64,000 bases of DNA from an uncultured Mycoplasmatota bacterium (GCA_900551105.1 URUT01000001.1:12679-76678); one strand, 5' to 3'. Shown: positions 9,489 through 18,300, counted from the stretch's first letter. A program made the numbers and translations. The notes: generated by a model from the letters alone, not told the origin.

Positions 9489-9603
9489 GTCAAGGAAACT
9501 TGCATAAAATAAAAAAAGGGAATACTTAACTTTGCCGAGTTGAGTACTTGCCCATATTTATGGTAAAGCACTTAATCTATGCTAGATTGAGTGCTGTTTT
9601 TCT
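9489..9603 (+). ncRNA. Putative antitoxin RNA, copy 1
   Basis: Predicted RNA of about 115 nt. Its promoter is TTGTAA (9454-9459), a 17-bp spacer and TACTAT (9477-9482) with an upstream TG. The 5' end carries a small hairpin CAAG-GAAA-CTTG with a GNRA loop. The 3' end is a strong terminator with a 12-bp stem at 9567-9578/9584-9595 followed by T residues. The 5' segment from GTCAAGG through the A-run is shared by the copies near 9969 and 13475. It overlaps the 3' end of a convergent peptide transcript on the minus strand by about 90 nt, the arrangement known for TxpA/RatA-type type I systems. Its activity is inferred. Confidence 0.65.
9511..9548 (-). terminator. Terminator of peptide mRNA, copy 1
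   Basis: Read on the minus strand, an 11-bp stem (9521-9531 with 9538-9548) is followed by CCC and seven T. The corresponding A-run is the conserved A-stretch of the antisense RNA, so both RNAs depend on it. Confidence 0.65.
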
Positions 9604-9614
9604 TATATAGTTTA

Positions 9615-9698
9615 CTACTTTACTAAAGTAAAAAGTAAGGCTATTAGTAAGAAGATAATAATGATTAAAGAAGAGATTAAAAAATCTTTCTTGTGCAT
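9615..9698 (-). CDS. Small hydrophobic peptide, putative type I toxin, copy 1
   Basis: 27-residue peptide that begins MHKKDFL and then forms a single Ile/Leu-rich membrane helix. It has a strong RBS (GGAGG, 9708-9712) and its own minus-strand promoter, TTGTTA (9794-9789), 17-bp spacer, TACAAT (9771-9766). The SD lies in a perfect GCCTCC/GGAGGC hairpin (9707-9712 with 9727-9732). The leader segment 9730-9743 is complementary at 14 positions, one of them G-U, to the distal end of the same mRNA (9539-9552). SD masking plus 5'-3' pairing is typical of type I toxin mRNAs. Membrane toxicity is inferred from this layout and not from homology to a named toxin. Confidence 0.65.
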   Translation of the reverse strand: MHKKDFLISSLIIIIFLLIALLFTLVK

Positions 9699-9794
9699 AA
9701 CTATCAGCCTCCTTCCTTATATAGTTGGAGGCAAGCACTCAACAGTTAAATATTTCCCTGTAAAAATTGTACTATATAAATTTTTACATAACAA

Positions 9795-9920
9795 GCGAAC
9801 AATAGAAAATTTTTGTAAAAAATATTAAAATTATGTTAGTTAATAGTGATTATACTAACTATTTCTTTTACCCTAGAAATTGTTCTACTTCTTCCTTTAG
9901 GACACTAAATTGTTTAATAA
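9795..9920. other. Intergenic DNA between RNA/peptide copies
   Basis: A+T-rich sequence. I see no gene here. It separates the divergent outer ends of copies 1 and 2. Confidence 0.4.
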
Positions 9921-9968
9921 TATAAAACCAACTTGTAAAAAAAGCTGCTTTTGTGTTATTATGAATAT

Positions 9969-10078
9969 GTCAAGGAAACTTGCATAAAATAAAAAAGGAA
10001 CATTCAATATTGCACTGTTGAGTGTAGCCAAAAATATGGGTTCCACCTAAATCATTGCTGAGTTAGGTGGATTTCTTT
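9969..10078 (+). ncRNA. Putative antitoxin RNA, copy 2
   Basis: Second copy of the RNA. The promoter is TTGTAA (9933-9938), an 18-bp spacer and TATTAT (9957-9962), and the 5' CAAG-GAAA-CTTG hairpin and A-run are the same. The centre differs from copy 1. The terminator is CCACCTAA/TTAGGTGG (10043-10050/10063-10070) followed by a T-rich tail. The region from about 9922 to 10000 is nearly identical to 9442-9519, so the promoter and 5' end are the conserved parts. It converges on the second hydrophobic peptide gene. Confidence 0.65.
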
Positions 10079-10088
10079 TATATTAAAG

Positions 10089-10160
10089 CTATAAATAACA
10101 ATAATAATAAAAGAAGATAATAATTACTAAAGCTAAGACTAAAAAATCTTTCTTATTCAT
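10089..10160 (-). CDS. Small hydrophobic peptide, putative type I toxin, copy 2
   Basis: 23-residue paralogue of the peptide at 9615-9698. It begins MNKKDFL, then has a hydrophobic stretch ending in a Tyr-rich tail. RBS GGGAGG lies at 10169-10174, 8 nt before the ATG. A weaker minus-strand promoter (TTGTCA near 10232, TTTAAT near 10210) would put its leader under the upstream region of the neighbouring plus-strand gene. The leader segment 10190-10202 can pair imperfectly with the mRNA 3' region 10017-10029 (10 Watson-Crick pairs plus one G-U of 13), so the long-range pairing of copy 1 is kept while the sequence has changed. Confidence 0.6.
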   Translation of the reverse strand: MNKKDFLVLALVIIIFFYYYCYL

Positions 10161-10285
10161 CTTTATCGCCTCCCTTCTTATTGAAGTTCGGCTCCATCCA
10201 ACTTATTAAACGTTCCTTACTTGCAATGACAACAAACAAGTGTTTGAAATGTAAGATTTTTTTTAAGATGATTAAGGGTGATAAA

Positions 10286-11518
10286 ATGACAAAATATATA
10301 ACTTTAAAAAACACTAATTTTGAAATTCTAGTTCCTGCAACATTAAAAACTTATGGAGAAGAAGTATTAAAATATTCATCAAAAAAGTTAAAAGAATATT
10401 TATTGTTTTTTAAAGAGAAACCTAAGGATATAAAAATAAAAGGCTCCTTTTTAACCAATTATAGTGACTTTATAAATAGAATAAAAGAAGTATCAGGACC
10501 AAACGTTCAACTACCACCAGATTGGGCAACTGGCTGCTTTTATGGTGGTGAAATTCAAATTTTACTTGACGAAAATAAACCATACGAAAAATTTACTACT
10601 CTTGCTCACGAAACATTTCATATATTATTTTCTAAATTCATTTATGAAAAATACAATATAAGTAGAATAGTATGGCTTGATGAAGCTCTAGCTAGTAGCT
10701 TTGATGGTACCACCGAAAAATTAATTAAAGATAATACTTTTAAAGACATAGTAAATAAATTAATAAATAATGAAAAACTTCCTAAATTAAACAATTTATC
10801 TTTTGCTAAAGGCAACATCGTAAGCGATGAGTATAACGGCTATGACTTATTTAAAGTAGTTGGTAGATACCTAATTGAAACCAAAAGTAATTTACTGTCA
10901 TATATCAAAAACGAAGAACAAATTTTAAACGATGGAGAAACTTTATTAGATGAAAGCATTAACTACTTTAAATCAAAATATAATTTAAGCAAAAATTATT
11001 ATTGGCTTTACAAAACACCAAAAAGCTTAGATGATTTAATCATGAATAGTGATGGTACATCTTTAACAAGGCTCTGCTTTATTAACTCTAAAGATGAAAA
11101 GAAATGTAGCTTAAATGGTATCAAAGAATTTTTACCAATTTTTAAAGAAACCTCTGCTTGGTTAGATATTTATTTTAAGGGGCAAATTCCAAATTTTACA
11201 CCAAAATACAAAATAGATAATTTAACTCTATTTAGACAGGAAGTAATTGATATTATGAATACTATTCCTTACGGAAAAACGATAACCTATAATGCCATTG
11301 CTAAATCTATTGCTAAAAAAAGGAAAATATCAAAAATGTCAGGGCAAGCAGTAGGTGGAGCCGTAGGATGGAACCCAATTTGTATCATCATCCCATGTCA
11401 TAGAGTAGTAGGAGCAAATGGCAATTTAACTGGCTATGGTGGCGGCCTAAACAATAAAATAGAACTTTTAAAAATAGAAAAAAATAATATGCAAGATTTT
11501 CATCTTCCGAAGATTTAG
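10286..11518 (+). CDS. HExxH metallopeptidase-like / O6-alkylguanine alkyltransferase fusion
   Basis: 410-residue two-domain protein. The N-terminal part (about 1-235) has a zinc motif HETFH (in LAHETFHILF) and, about 20 residues later, WLDEALAS, the third-ligand pattern of gluzincins. The C-terminal part (about 240-410) is a complete Ogt/MGMT repair enzyme with SAWLDIYFKG, the IPYGKTITY helix-turn-helix entry and the active-site PCHRVVG followed by NLTGYGGG. MGMT proteins remove alkyl groups from O6-guanine onto the active Cys. No signal peptide is present, so both domains should act in the cytoplasm. I chose the ATG at 10286 because AAGGGTG lies 5 nt before it; an in-frame TTG at 10181 is unlikely. 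Confidence 0.8.
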   Translation: MTKYITLKNTNFEILVPATLKTYGEEVLKYSSKKLKEYLLFFKEKPKDIKIKGSFLTNYSDFINRIKEVSGPNVQLPPDWATGCFYGGEIQILLDENKPYEKFTTLAHETFHILFSKFIYEKYNISRIVWLDEALASSFDGTTEKLIKDNTFKDIVNKLINNEKLPKLNNLSFAKGNIVSDEYNGYDLFKVVGRYLIETKSNLLSYIKNEEQILNDGETLLDESINYFKSKYNLSKNYYWLYKTPKSLDDLIMNSDGTSLTRLCFINSKDEKKCSLNGIKEFLPIFKETSAWLDIYFKGQIPNFTPKYKIDNLTLFRQEVIDIMNTIPYGKTITYNAIAKSIAKKRKISKMSGQAVGGAVGWNPICIIIPCHRVVGANGNLTGYGGGLNNKIELLKIEKNNMQDFHLPKI

Positions 11519-11566
11519 ATAGTATAATTTTCCTTAAACTACAAAAAATAAAAAGGGAGGAAAATT

Positions 11567-11782
11567 ATGAATAAAGTACCAAATATAATTAGTACAAAAG
11601 ATTTAGATTATCTAAGTGACATGTTTAACTGGAACTACGGCGCATACAAATCTTGCATCAATATGCTTGAAGAAATCACTGATCAAAAGCTATGTAATTT
11701 AGCTTCAAAATGTGCAAAATTATTTGCAACTAACATGGATAATGTTTTAAACATTCTAGAAAGTGGTGAAGCAAATGAATAA
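11567..11782 (+). CDS. Small helical protein, CotF-partner-like
   Basis: 71-residue acidic helical protein preceded by a strong GGGAGG RBS. The pattern (DLDYLSDMFNWNYGAYKS...) resembles the short partner proteins encoded with CotF-like spore coat proteins in clostridia, but the resemblance is weak. Its last codons overlap the next gene as ATGAATAA, so the two are translationally coupled. Confidence 0.6.
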   Translation: MNKVPNIISTKDLDYLSDMFNWNYGAYKSCINMLEEITDQKLCNLASKCAKLFATNMDNVLNILESGEANE

Positions 11783-12098
11783 AAATATGGTTCAAAATAA
11801 AAAAACAACCACGCCAAAAGGTATTTGTTTAAACGATAAAGATTATATGAATAGTATCTTATCATCTCTTAAAGAAATGAGTAAGAATTACACAGTAGCG
11901 CTAACTGAAGCTAGTAATGAAACTTTATTTAAATCAATAAAAAAAGATTTTGACAATATCATTAAAATGCAAAGAGAAGTTTATGAAGAAATGTTTACAA
12001 ATGGCTGGTATGCTTTAGAAAAATCTGAAACCACAAAAATCAAAACTAAATATGATATGTTATGTACTGAACTAAGTGATTTAGAAAGTGAGGAATAA
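11775..12098 (+). CDS. CotF-like (coat F domain) protein
   Basis: About 107 residues. The C-terminal half has the ferritin-like coat-F pattern: a helix with KDYMNSILSSLKEMSKNY, a second helix, then EVYEEMFTNGWYALE, matching the Q-x-GWY-type ending of CotF proteins. I took the ATG at 11775, overlapping the previous stop by 8 bp, rather than the GTG at 11763. It suggests a spore-forming ancestor, but one such gene does not prove sporulation. Confidence 0.65.
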   Translation: MNKNMVQNKKTTTPKGICLNDKDYMNSILSSLKEMSKNYTVALTEASNETLFKSIKKDFDNIIKMQREVYEEMFTNGWYALEKSETTKIKTKYDMLCTELSDLESEE

Positions 12099-12133
12099 TC
12101 CTCATTTTTTCTTTTATTTTATCAAAAACATGA

Positions 12134-12139
12134 TATAAT
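12134..12139 (+). promoter_or_regulatory. -10 box of tRNA-Thr(CGT)
   Basis: TATAAT 8 bp before the tRNA. The -35 region is T-rich and poorly matched. Confidence 0.5.
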
Positions 12140-12147
12140 ACTTATAT

Positions 12148-12223
12148 GCTGAAATAGCTCAATCGGTAGAGCAACGCCCTCGTAACGCGTAGGTTGTAGG
12201 TTCAAGTCCTATTTTCAGCACCA
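12148..12223 (+). tRNA. tRNA-Thr(CGT)
   Basis: 76-nt cloverleaf. Acceptor GCTGAAA/TTTCAGC, discriminator A and encoded CCA. D stem GCTC/GAGC. Anticodon stem ACGCC/CGCGT with one C-C mismatch at the loop end and loop CTCGTAA, giving anticodon CGT. T arm GTAGG/CCTAT with loop TTCAAGT. Confidence 0.9.
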
Positions 12224-12238
12224 TTAAAATGCTCAAAA

Positions 12239-12259
12239 CCCTTAAAGTAGGGCTTTTTT
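12239..12259 (+). terminator. Terminator of tRNA-Thr(CGT)
   Basis: CCCT/AGGG stem, 6-nt loop, C and six T. The next 140 bp up to the lipoprotein hold only its promoter region (TATAAT near 12385). Confidence 0.7.
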
Positions 12260-12401
12260 GTGACTTTTTTTCAAAAGGTAAGGTAATTTTCCATACTTTT
12301 CATCTATTTCGTGTCAATTTTTTATTTAAATATTTCTAGTATTTCAAACTAATCTATGTTACAATTTACTTAACAAATAAATAGTATAATATGGAGGAAA
12401 A

Positions 12402-13436
12402 ATGAAAAAGAAAACTTTATATATCTTATTTAGTGCTTTAATGATTATTGCACTAACAGGGTGCGGAAAAACCATCACAAAAGAAAATAATGTTAAAATT
12501 AAAGATGCCGAAACTAAATCAATCAAATTCACGGACTTTGATAACGGTTTAATTAAAATGAAAGTACCTGACGGCTGGAAAGTTGACGTTTTAGGTGATT
12601 ATATTCATTACACAGTTAAAGCATATAACCCTCAGAAACCAATTTATCAATTTTATTTTAACTTAAAGGTTGAAGGATTTAATAAGAGTGAAGAAGCAAA
12701 AAAATGGCAACAAAAATATTATCCTGACAGCATATTTGCTAAAGCATCAGTTATTGCTACTAAAGATACTGAAGGATATTACAAAATTTTTAACGATATG
12801 GGGCCTCTAAACAACACCGAAAAGTTTACATTCCCAACTCTAACTGATTTTACAGTAATTGAAAATCTTGGCCAAGGCGTTTTCGGTGGTGACACTTTAA
12901 GAGCAACCTTTAAAGATGCAAATAACGAAGAAGGGGAAGGCATCTTTACAGCATACGTTTATGATGCTGGACCATATTATGTAAACGAAAATATAATATC
13001 TGGTAAAAAAATAGACACTTACTATTTAAGTGTATATGATTCAATATTTATTACAGCTCCAAAAGACGAATTTATCAATTGGGAAGAAACCCTAAATACA
13101 ATTGCTGGTTCACTAGAATTTACTGACACCTTTTTAAATGGATTTAATAAAGAACAAGATGCTGTAATGAAAAATTTCCAAAGTATCAGAAATATCTGTA
13201 ATCAAATATCTGATGGAATTATGGACTCTTGGGCAAAAAGAAGTGCAAGCTTTGATATTATGAGTCAAAAACAAAGTGATGCAACTCTTGGCTATGAAAG
13301 AGTTTATGATACTGAAACAAATGAAACCTATAAAGCATATAACGGATTTACCGATGACTATGATGGCGAAAGATATAAATCAGTAACTGATGAAATGTAT
13401 ACTAAAGGAATCAGTGGTTATATTGAAAAGGATTAG
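12402..13436 (+). CDS. Lipoprotein of unknown function
   Basis: 344-residue exported lipoprotein. The signal peptide has a lysine-rich start and a lipobox ending LTGC (Cys about 21), so the mature protein is tethered to the outer face of the membrane. The body is beta-rich and acidic, and I recognise no family. It stands alone, followed by the third copy of the small RNA locus. GGAGG lies 6 nt before the ATG. Confidence 0.75.
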   Translation: MKKKTLYILFSALMIIALTGCGKTITKENNVKIKDAETKSIKFTDFDNGLIKMKVPDGWKVDVLGDYIHYTVKAYNPQKPIYQFYFNLKVEGFNKSEEAKKWQQKYYPDSIFAKASVIATKDTEGYYKIFNDMGPLNNTEKFTFPTLTDFTVIENLGQGVFGGDTLRATFKDANNEEGEGIFTAYVYDAGPYYVNENIISGKKIDTYYLSVYDSIFITAPKDEFINWEETLNTIAGSLEFTDTFLNGFNKEQDAVMKNFQSIRNICNQISDGIMDSWAKRSASFDIMSQKQSDATLGYERVYDTETNETYKAYNGFTDDYDGERYKSVTDEMYTKGISGYIEKD

Positions 13437-13474
13437 AACTTGAAAAGAGATCTTCTTTTTTGTATAATGTATTT

Positions 13475-13586
13475 GTCAAGGAAACTTGCATAAAATAAAA
13501 AAGGAACATCTAATTTTAGCAGGTTGGGGGTTGTCGATATGTTGGTTTCACCTAAATCATTGCTGAGTTAGGTGATTTTCTTTTTA
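13475..13586 (+). ncRNA. Putative antitoxin RNA, copy 3 (orphan)
   Basis: Third copy of the RNA with the best promoter of the three: TTGAAA (13440-13445), 17-bp spacer, TATAAT (13463-13468). The 5' CAAG-GAAA-CTTG hairpin, the A-run and the CACCTAA/TTAGGTG terminator (13549-13555/13568-13574) are retained. The spacer sequence between the boxes differs entirely from copies 1 and 2 while the boxes are kept, which supports a functional promoter. Its peptide partner is broken. Confidence 0.6.
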
Positions 13587-13638
13587 TACTAAAACTACGA
13601 ATAGTAATAATACTAATAGGAAGATAATAATGATTAAG
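13584..13638 (-). pseudogene. Remnant of the hydrophobic peptide gene, copy 3
   Basis: On the minus strand the frame ending at TAA (13586-13584) encodes LIIIIFLLVLLLFVVLV, which aligns with the helix of copy 1. The initiating MxKKDFL codons and RBS are missing. The sequence is cut at about 13638, where the leader of the DUF1848 gene begins. The toxin half appears deleted and the RNA half kept. Confidence 0.6.
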
Positions 13639-13649
13639 GAGCGAAATCT

Positions 13650-14537
13650 ATGATTTTATTTGCTAGCGGTCGAACAGACATACCTGCCTTTTACTCAAAC
13701 TGGTTTCTAAATAGGGTAGATGCGGGCTTTGTAGATGTAAGAAATCCTTTTAACCCAAATCTAATAAGTAGAATTAACTTTAGCGATGTAGATTTAATCA
13801 TGTTTTGTAGTAAAAATCCGATACCAATAATTGATAAATTAGACAAAATAAAACTACCGTTATTATTTCACGTAACAATAACGCCATACGGCCGTGACAT
13901 TGAACCAAATATTATAGATAAAACTGGGATTATTGAAGGCGTAAAAAAACTATCTTTAAAACTGGGCATTGATAATGTCGTATTAAGATATGATCCCATC
14001 TTTCTAAGTGAAAAATATAACGTAGAATACCACATCAAAGCTTTTAATAAACTTTGCACAAAGCTAAATGGTTATGTTAATAAAGTAATCATCTCTTTTA
14101 TGGACGAATATAAAAATGTAAAAAATAACAAAAACATCCTAAAATATCGCATTATTACTAAAGATGACTACAAACAAATAGGTCTAGCTTTTAGTAAAAT
14201 AGCCAGCAAAAATAATATGACCGTCCAAACTTGCTTTGAAGACAAAGACTTAATTGAATACGGCTTTATTAAAGGCGAATGTCTTTCTCATGAACTCGCT
14301 TATTATTTAACTGGCAAAAAATATAAAACCTCAAACGTAAGAAAAGAAAAAAAGTGTTCCTGCGTGCAGATGGTTGATATTGGTGATTATAATTCATGCA
14401 TGCACTTATGTAAATATTGCTATGCTAATTATGATGAAAAAGCTGTAAGTACCAATTTTAAAAATCATGACGATAACTCATCTTTACTAATTGGACACAT
14501 TAAAGATAATGACACAATCAAAATCAGAACCAAATAA
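13650..14537 (+). CDS. DUF1848 family protein
   Basis: 295-residue protein matching DUF1848: the N-terminal SGRTDIPAFYSNWF and DVRNPFNPN...SRI motifs, MFCSKNP, HVTITPYG, and a C-terminal cysteine cluster (CSC...CMHLCKYCYANYDE) that probably binds an Fe-S cluster as in radical-SAM-like proteins. The reaction is unknown. It is monocistronic. Its RBS (AAGGAG) lies at the junction with the truncated copy 3 peptide gene. A bidirectional terminator separates it from the convergent regulator. Confidence 0.85.
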   Translation: MILFASGRTDIPAFYSNWFLNRVDAGFVDVRNPFNPNLISRINFSDVDLIMFCSKNPIPIIDKLDKIKLPLLFHVTITPYGRDIEPNIIDKTGIIEGVKKLSLKLGIDNVVLRYDPIFLSEKYNVEYHIKAFNKLCTKLNGYVNKVIISFMDEYKNVKNNKNILKYRIITKDDYKQIGLAFSKIASKNNMTVQTCFEDKDLIEYGFIKGECLSHELAYYLTGKKYKTSNVRKEKKCSCVQMVDIGDYNSCMHLCKYCYANYDEKAVSTNFKNHDDNSSLLIGHIKDNDTIKIRTK

Positions 14538-14566
14538 AAAGGCTTAAACACTTCTTAAGCCTTTTA
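14537..14566. terminator. Bidirectional terminator
   Basis: AAAAGGCTTAA/TTAAGCCTTTT, 7-nt loop, serving the convergent DUF1848 and TetR genes. Confidence 0.85.
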
Positions 14567-15136
14567 AATTGCATCAATATTATCAGGAAGTAGTTTATCT
14601 AAATAACCAATAACCTCTTCTTTAGTATATTTATTTTCAGTAATCCAATCTATTCCGACGTTAATAATTGCTCCTAAATAAAACTTGATTATAATATCAG
14701 CAGGTACGTTAGACTTTGTACTACCTAAATCTAAAACTCTTTTACGAATATCTTTATTAACAACATCAATAATAATATCCATCATCACGCCATTACGGTT
14801 ATTAACCATTATTGCACTATAAATATTTTTCTTATCCTCAATATGCGTTAAAACCAACTTTATAAGTTCCATATAATACTCTTTGGTATTTAAAATATTC
14901 TTATTTGTATCTAAATAACTAGTCAAACTATCTTTAAATGTATCTAAAAAATCTACTAAAAACTCATACTTATCTTCAAAGTGCGCATAAAAAGTAGAGC
15001 GGTTAACCAAAGCCTTATTACAAATCTCTGAAACCTTTATTTCTTCAAAAGTTCTATCCTTCATTAAATCAACAAGTGCTAAATATAATGCATTCTTAGT
15101 TTTTACAATTCTTAAATCCTTTTTTTCTTCTTTCAT
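14564..15136 (-). CDS. TetR/AcrR family regulator
   Basis: About 190-residue transcription repressor. The N-terminal TetR helix-turn-helix is clear: ALVDLMKDRTFEEIKVSEICNKALVNRSTFYAHFEDKYEFL. The ligand-binding part ends in a TetR_C_7-like helix set (FYLGAIINVGIDWI). The ATG at 15136 or 15145 would serve equally. It is divergent from the MMPL exporter gene and probably controls it. Confidence 0.88.
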   Translation of the reverse strand: MKEEKKDLRIVKTKNALYLALVDLMKDRTFEEIKVSEICNKALVNRSTFYAHFEDKYEFLVDFLDTFKDSLTSYLDTNKNILNTKEYYMELIKLVLTHIEDKKNIYSAIMVNNRNGVMMDIIIDVVNKDIRKRVLDLGSTKSNVPADIIIKFYLGAIINVGIDWITENKYTKEEVIGYLDKLLPDNIDAI

Positions 15137-15249
15137 AACAATCACAAGTCAATTATAACGCAAATAAGCAATTTTTCGCAAGATAAAGTACTGACTGTTG
15201 TTTAATTAGCAATACATATTTAACAAACTGTTGGAAAACATACAAAAAG

Positions 15250-15262
15250 CATAATTTTTATG
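15250..15262. promoter_or_regulatory. Candidate operator CATAATTTTTATG
   Basis: Perfect palindrome (5-3-5) in the 165-bp region between the divergent TetR and MMPL genes, 49 bp before the exporter start. Its position fits a TetR operator. The assignment is a guess. Confidence 0.3.
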
Positions 15263-15310
15263 TGTTATTTTTATTAAGTTGATAATAAAATGATTAACGA
15301 GGTGAGAAAA

Positions 15311-18300
15311 ATGGATAAACTATCCGAGTTTATAACCAAAAAGAGTAAATTAATATTAATTTTATCTTTAATTCTTTTAGGTTTTTCTTTTATTGGTATG
15401 AAGCTTACAAAAATCAACTACGATATTCTAGTATATCTTCCTGATGACATTGAAACCATTAAAGGTCAAAACATTTTAACAGATGACTTTTCTATGGGGT
15501 CTTATTCCATCGCAGTCATTGAAAATGCTAGTCCAAAAGAAATTCTTAATATAGAAGAAAAGATCAAGAAAGTAGATGGCGTAAACGAAGTTGCATCTAT
15601 CTATGATGTCTTTGGAACTAATATTCCGTTAGAAATACTTCCAGAAGATGTTCTAGAAAAAGTTCATAATGACAACACAGACTTACTAATCGTAACTTTC
15701 AAAGATTCAACATCAAATGAAAACACTATAAGTGCTGTTGAAGAAATTAGAAACCTAACAAACGATAACTATAAGTTTGGTGGTATGAGTTCTATGGTAT
15801 TAGATACTATGAATCTGTCTGAAAAAGAAATAGCTGTTTATGTAACAATTGCTGTAATTCTTTGTTTAATAGTCTTAGAGCTATCACTTGATTCATACTT
15901 AGTACCAGTCTTATTACTATTAAATATCGGTATGGCTATTGTCTATAACTTAGGAACAAACATCTTCCTAGGGGAAATATCTTATATAACCAAAGCTTTA
16001 GTAGCTGTCCTACAATTAGGTGTTACCACAGACTTCTCAATATTCTTATATCATGCTTATGAGAAAAATAAAAAAACTGATTCTAAAGAAATTGCCATGA
16101 AAAAAGCCATCAAAGAAACCATTGTTTCCGTAATTGGTTCATCAACCACAACCATCGCTGGCTTCCTTGTTTTATGTACAATGAGCCTAACTCTAGGTAA
16201 AGATTTAGGAATTGTTATGGCCAAAGGTGTTGCTCTAGGCGTTATTACCGTACTAACTGTTTTCCCAGCACTTTTATTATTCTTTGATAAACAAATAGCG
16301 AGAACTAGTCATAAAGTACTAACACCAAAATTTGATAAAATAAACAAACAAATAGTAAAACATCATAAACTAATCTTTATTATATTTTTAATATTATTAG
16401 TTCCTGCATATCTTGCAAACTCTAAAGTAGAAGTTTACTACAAAATAGATAAAACCTTACCCGAAACCTTAGAAAGCATCACTGCAAATACTATTTTAAA
16501 AGAAAAATACAATATTGTAAGTCCTGAAATGATTATTACAAGTAAAGACTTAAAAACTAATGATATTAAAAATATGGTTAGAGAAATTAAACAAATTGAT
16601 GGCATCGATTTTGTACTTTCTAAAAGTGATTTTGATGACTTAGGAATAAGCTCTAACATGCTACCAAGTGAAATAAGCTCACTATTTGAAAGTGAAAATT
16701 ATCAAATGTTCCTAGTAAACTCCACTTACGAAGTTGCAAGTGATGAGTTAAATGAACAAGTAGTAAAAGTTAATGACATCGTAAAAAAATACGACAAAAA
16801 TGGTATTGTAGCTGGTGAAGGTCCACTAATGAAAGACCTAATAAATATTAGTGATACAGACTTTAATAATGTTAATACCTCATCAATTGTTTGTATCTTC
16901 GTAATACTATTTATTGTCCTAAAATCATTTAGTTTGCCATTCTTATTAATTCTAGCTATTGAATTTGCAATCTGCGCAAATATGGGAATATCTTACTTTA
17001 GCGGTAAGGTCTTACCATTTGTCGCACCAATCGTATTAGGAACAATTCAGCTAGGAGCAACTATTGACTATGCAATTTTAATGACTACAACTTATTTAGA
17101 AAAACGAAAAACTCAAAGAAAAGAAGATGCTGTTTTAGCTACGCTTAACCAGTGTGGATCATCAGTATTTGTAAGTGGTCTATGCTTCTTTGCAGCAACA
17201 TTTGGCGTCGGCGTTTATTCTCAGCTAGAAATGGTTGGTTCTCTGTGTACATTAATAAGTAGAGGAGCCCTATTAAGTATGCTTGTTGTAATAACTGTCT
17301 TACCATCAATTCTTCTTATCTTTGATAAAATTATACAAAAAACAAATATTGGAAAGGAAAAAATTATGAAAAATAAAAAATTAGCTTTATGCTCACTAAT
17401 AGCATTATCAATCCCTCTAAACACCTTTGCACTTACCAAAAACGAAACTGTCTATAACAAACTATATCCAGATGGCACCATCAAAACCTCTTTTGTAAAT
17501 GAAGAGTTATTAAATACTTCTAATTTAAAAGAAATAAACGATGTTACATCACTAGAAGATATTATCAACTTAAGTGGTAATGAAACATTTACTAAAACAA
17601 ACGATAAACTAACTTGGAATGCATCAGGCAACAATATTTTCTATCAAGGTAAAACAACAAAAAAAGAACCAATATCATTTAAAGTAACTTATAAACTAGA
17701 TGGTCAGGATATTTTACTAAAAGACTTACTTGGCAAAAGTGGTAAAGTAGAGATAAAAATAGAATACACTAATAACTCTAAAAAGAGTGTAAAAATAAAT
17801 AATAATTATGAAACTATGTATACACCATTTGTTGTGCTTACTAGTATTTCTTTAAACAATGACTGTAAAAACATCAGTATCACTAACGGAAAAATAATTA
17901 ATAATGGAACGGGTAATGTAGCCTTTGCCATCGCTAGTCCAAATTTATCAGACAGCCTAAATATTAATAGTCTAAATACTTTAAATAAAACCGTAATAAC
18001 TTACGATACAACTAAATTTGAATTAGGAACTATTTATAGTGTGATTACCCCAAAGCTATTAAATAGTAGTGATTTATCAAAATTAAATAATATAACTGGT
18101 GTTAACAGTAAACTAGCCGAACTAACTGAAAATGTTAATAAAATAGAAAACGGTAGTACCGATTTAAAAGATGGAAGTATCAAACTAAATACTAATGTTA
18201 AAAAGTTAAGCGATGCTCTAACAAGCTTAGATGAAAATGTAACGGCTTTAAAAAATGGTAGTGTAGACATAGATAATGGAGTAGGCCAAGTAATAGAAAA

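Noticed and set aside
9442..10000. The two nearly identical 78-bp stretches as an insertion-sequence end or CRISPR-like repeat
   Set aside because: They coincide with a promoter, hairpin and A-run of paired RNA/peptide loci. No transposase or spacer pattern is present.
10181..10285. TTG start at 10181 for the metallopeptidase-alkyltransferase gene
   Set aside because: The extra residues are unlike any domain and overlap the leader of peptide copy 2. ATG 10286 has a proper RBS.
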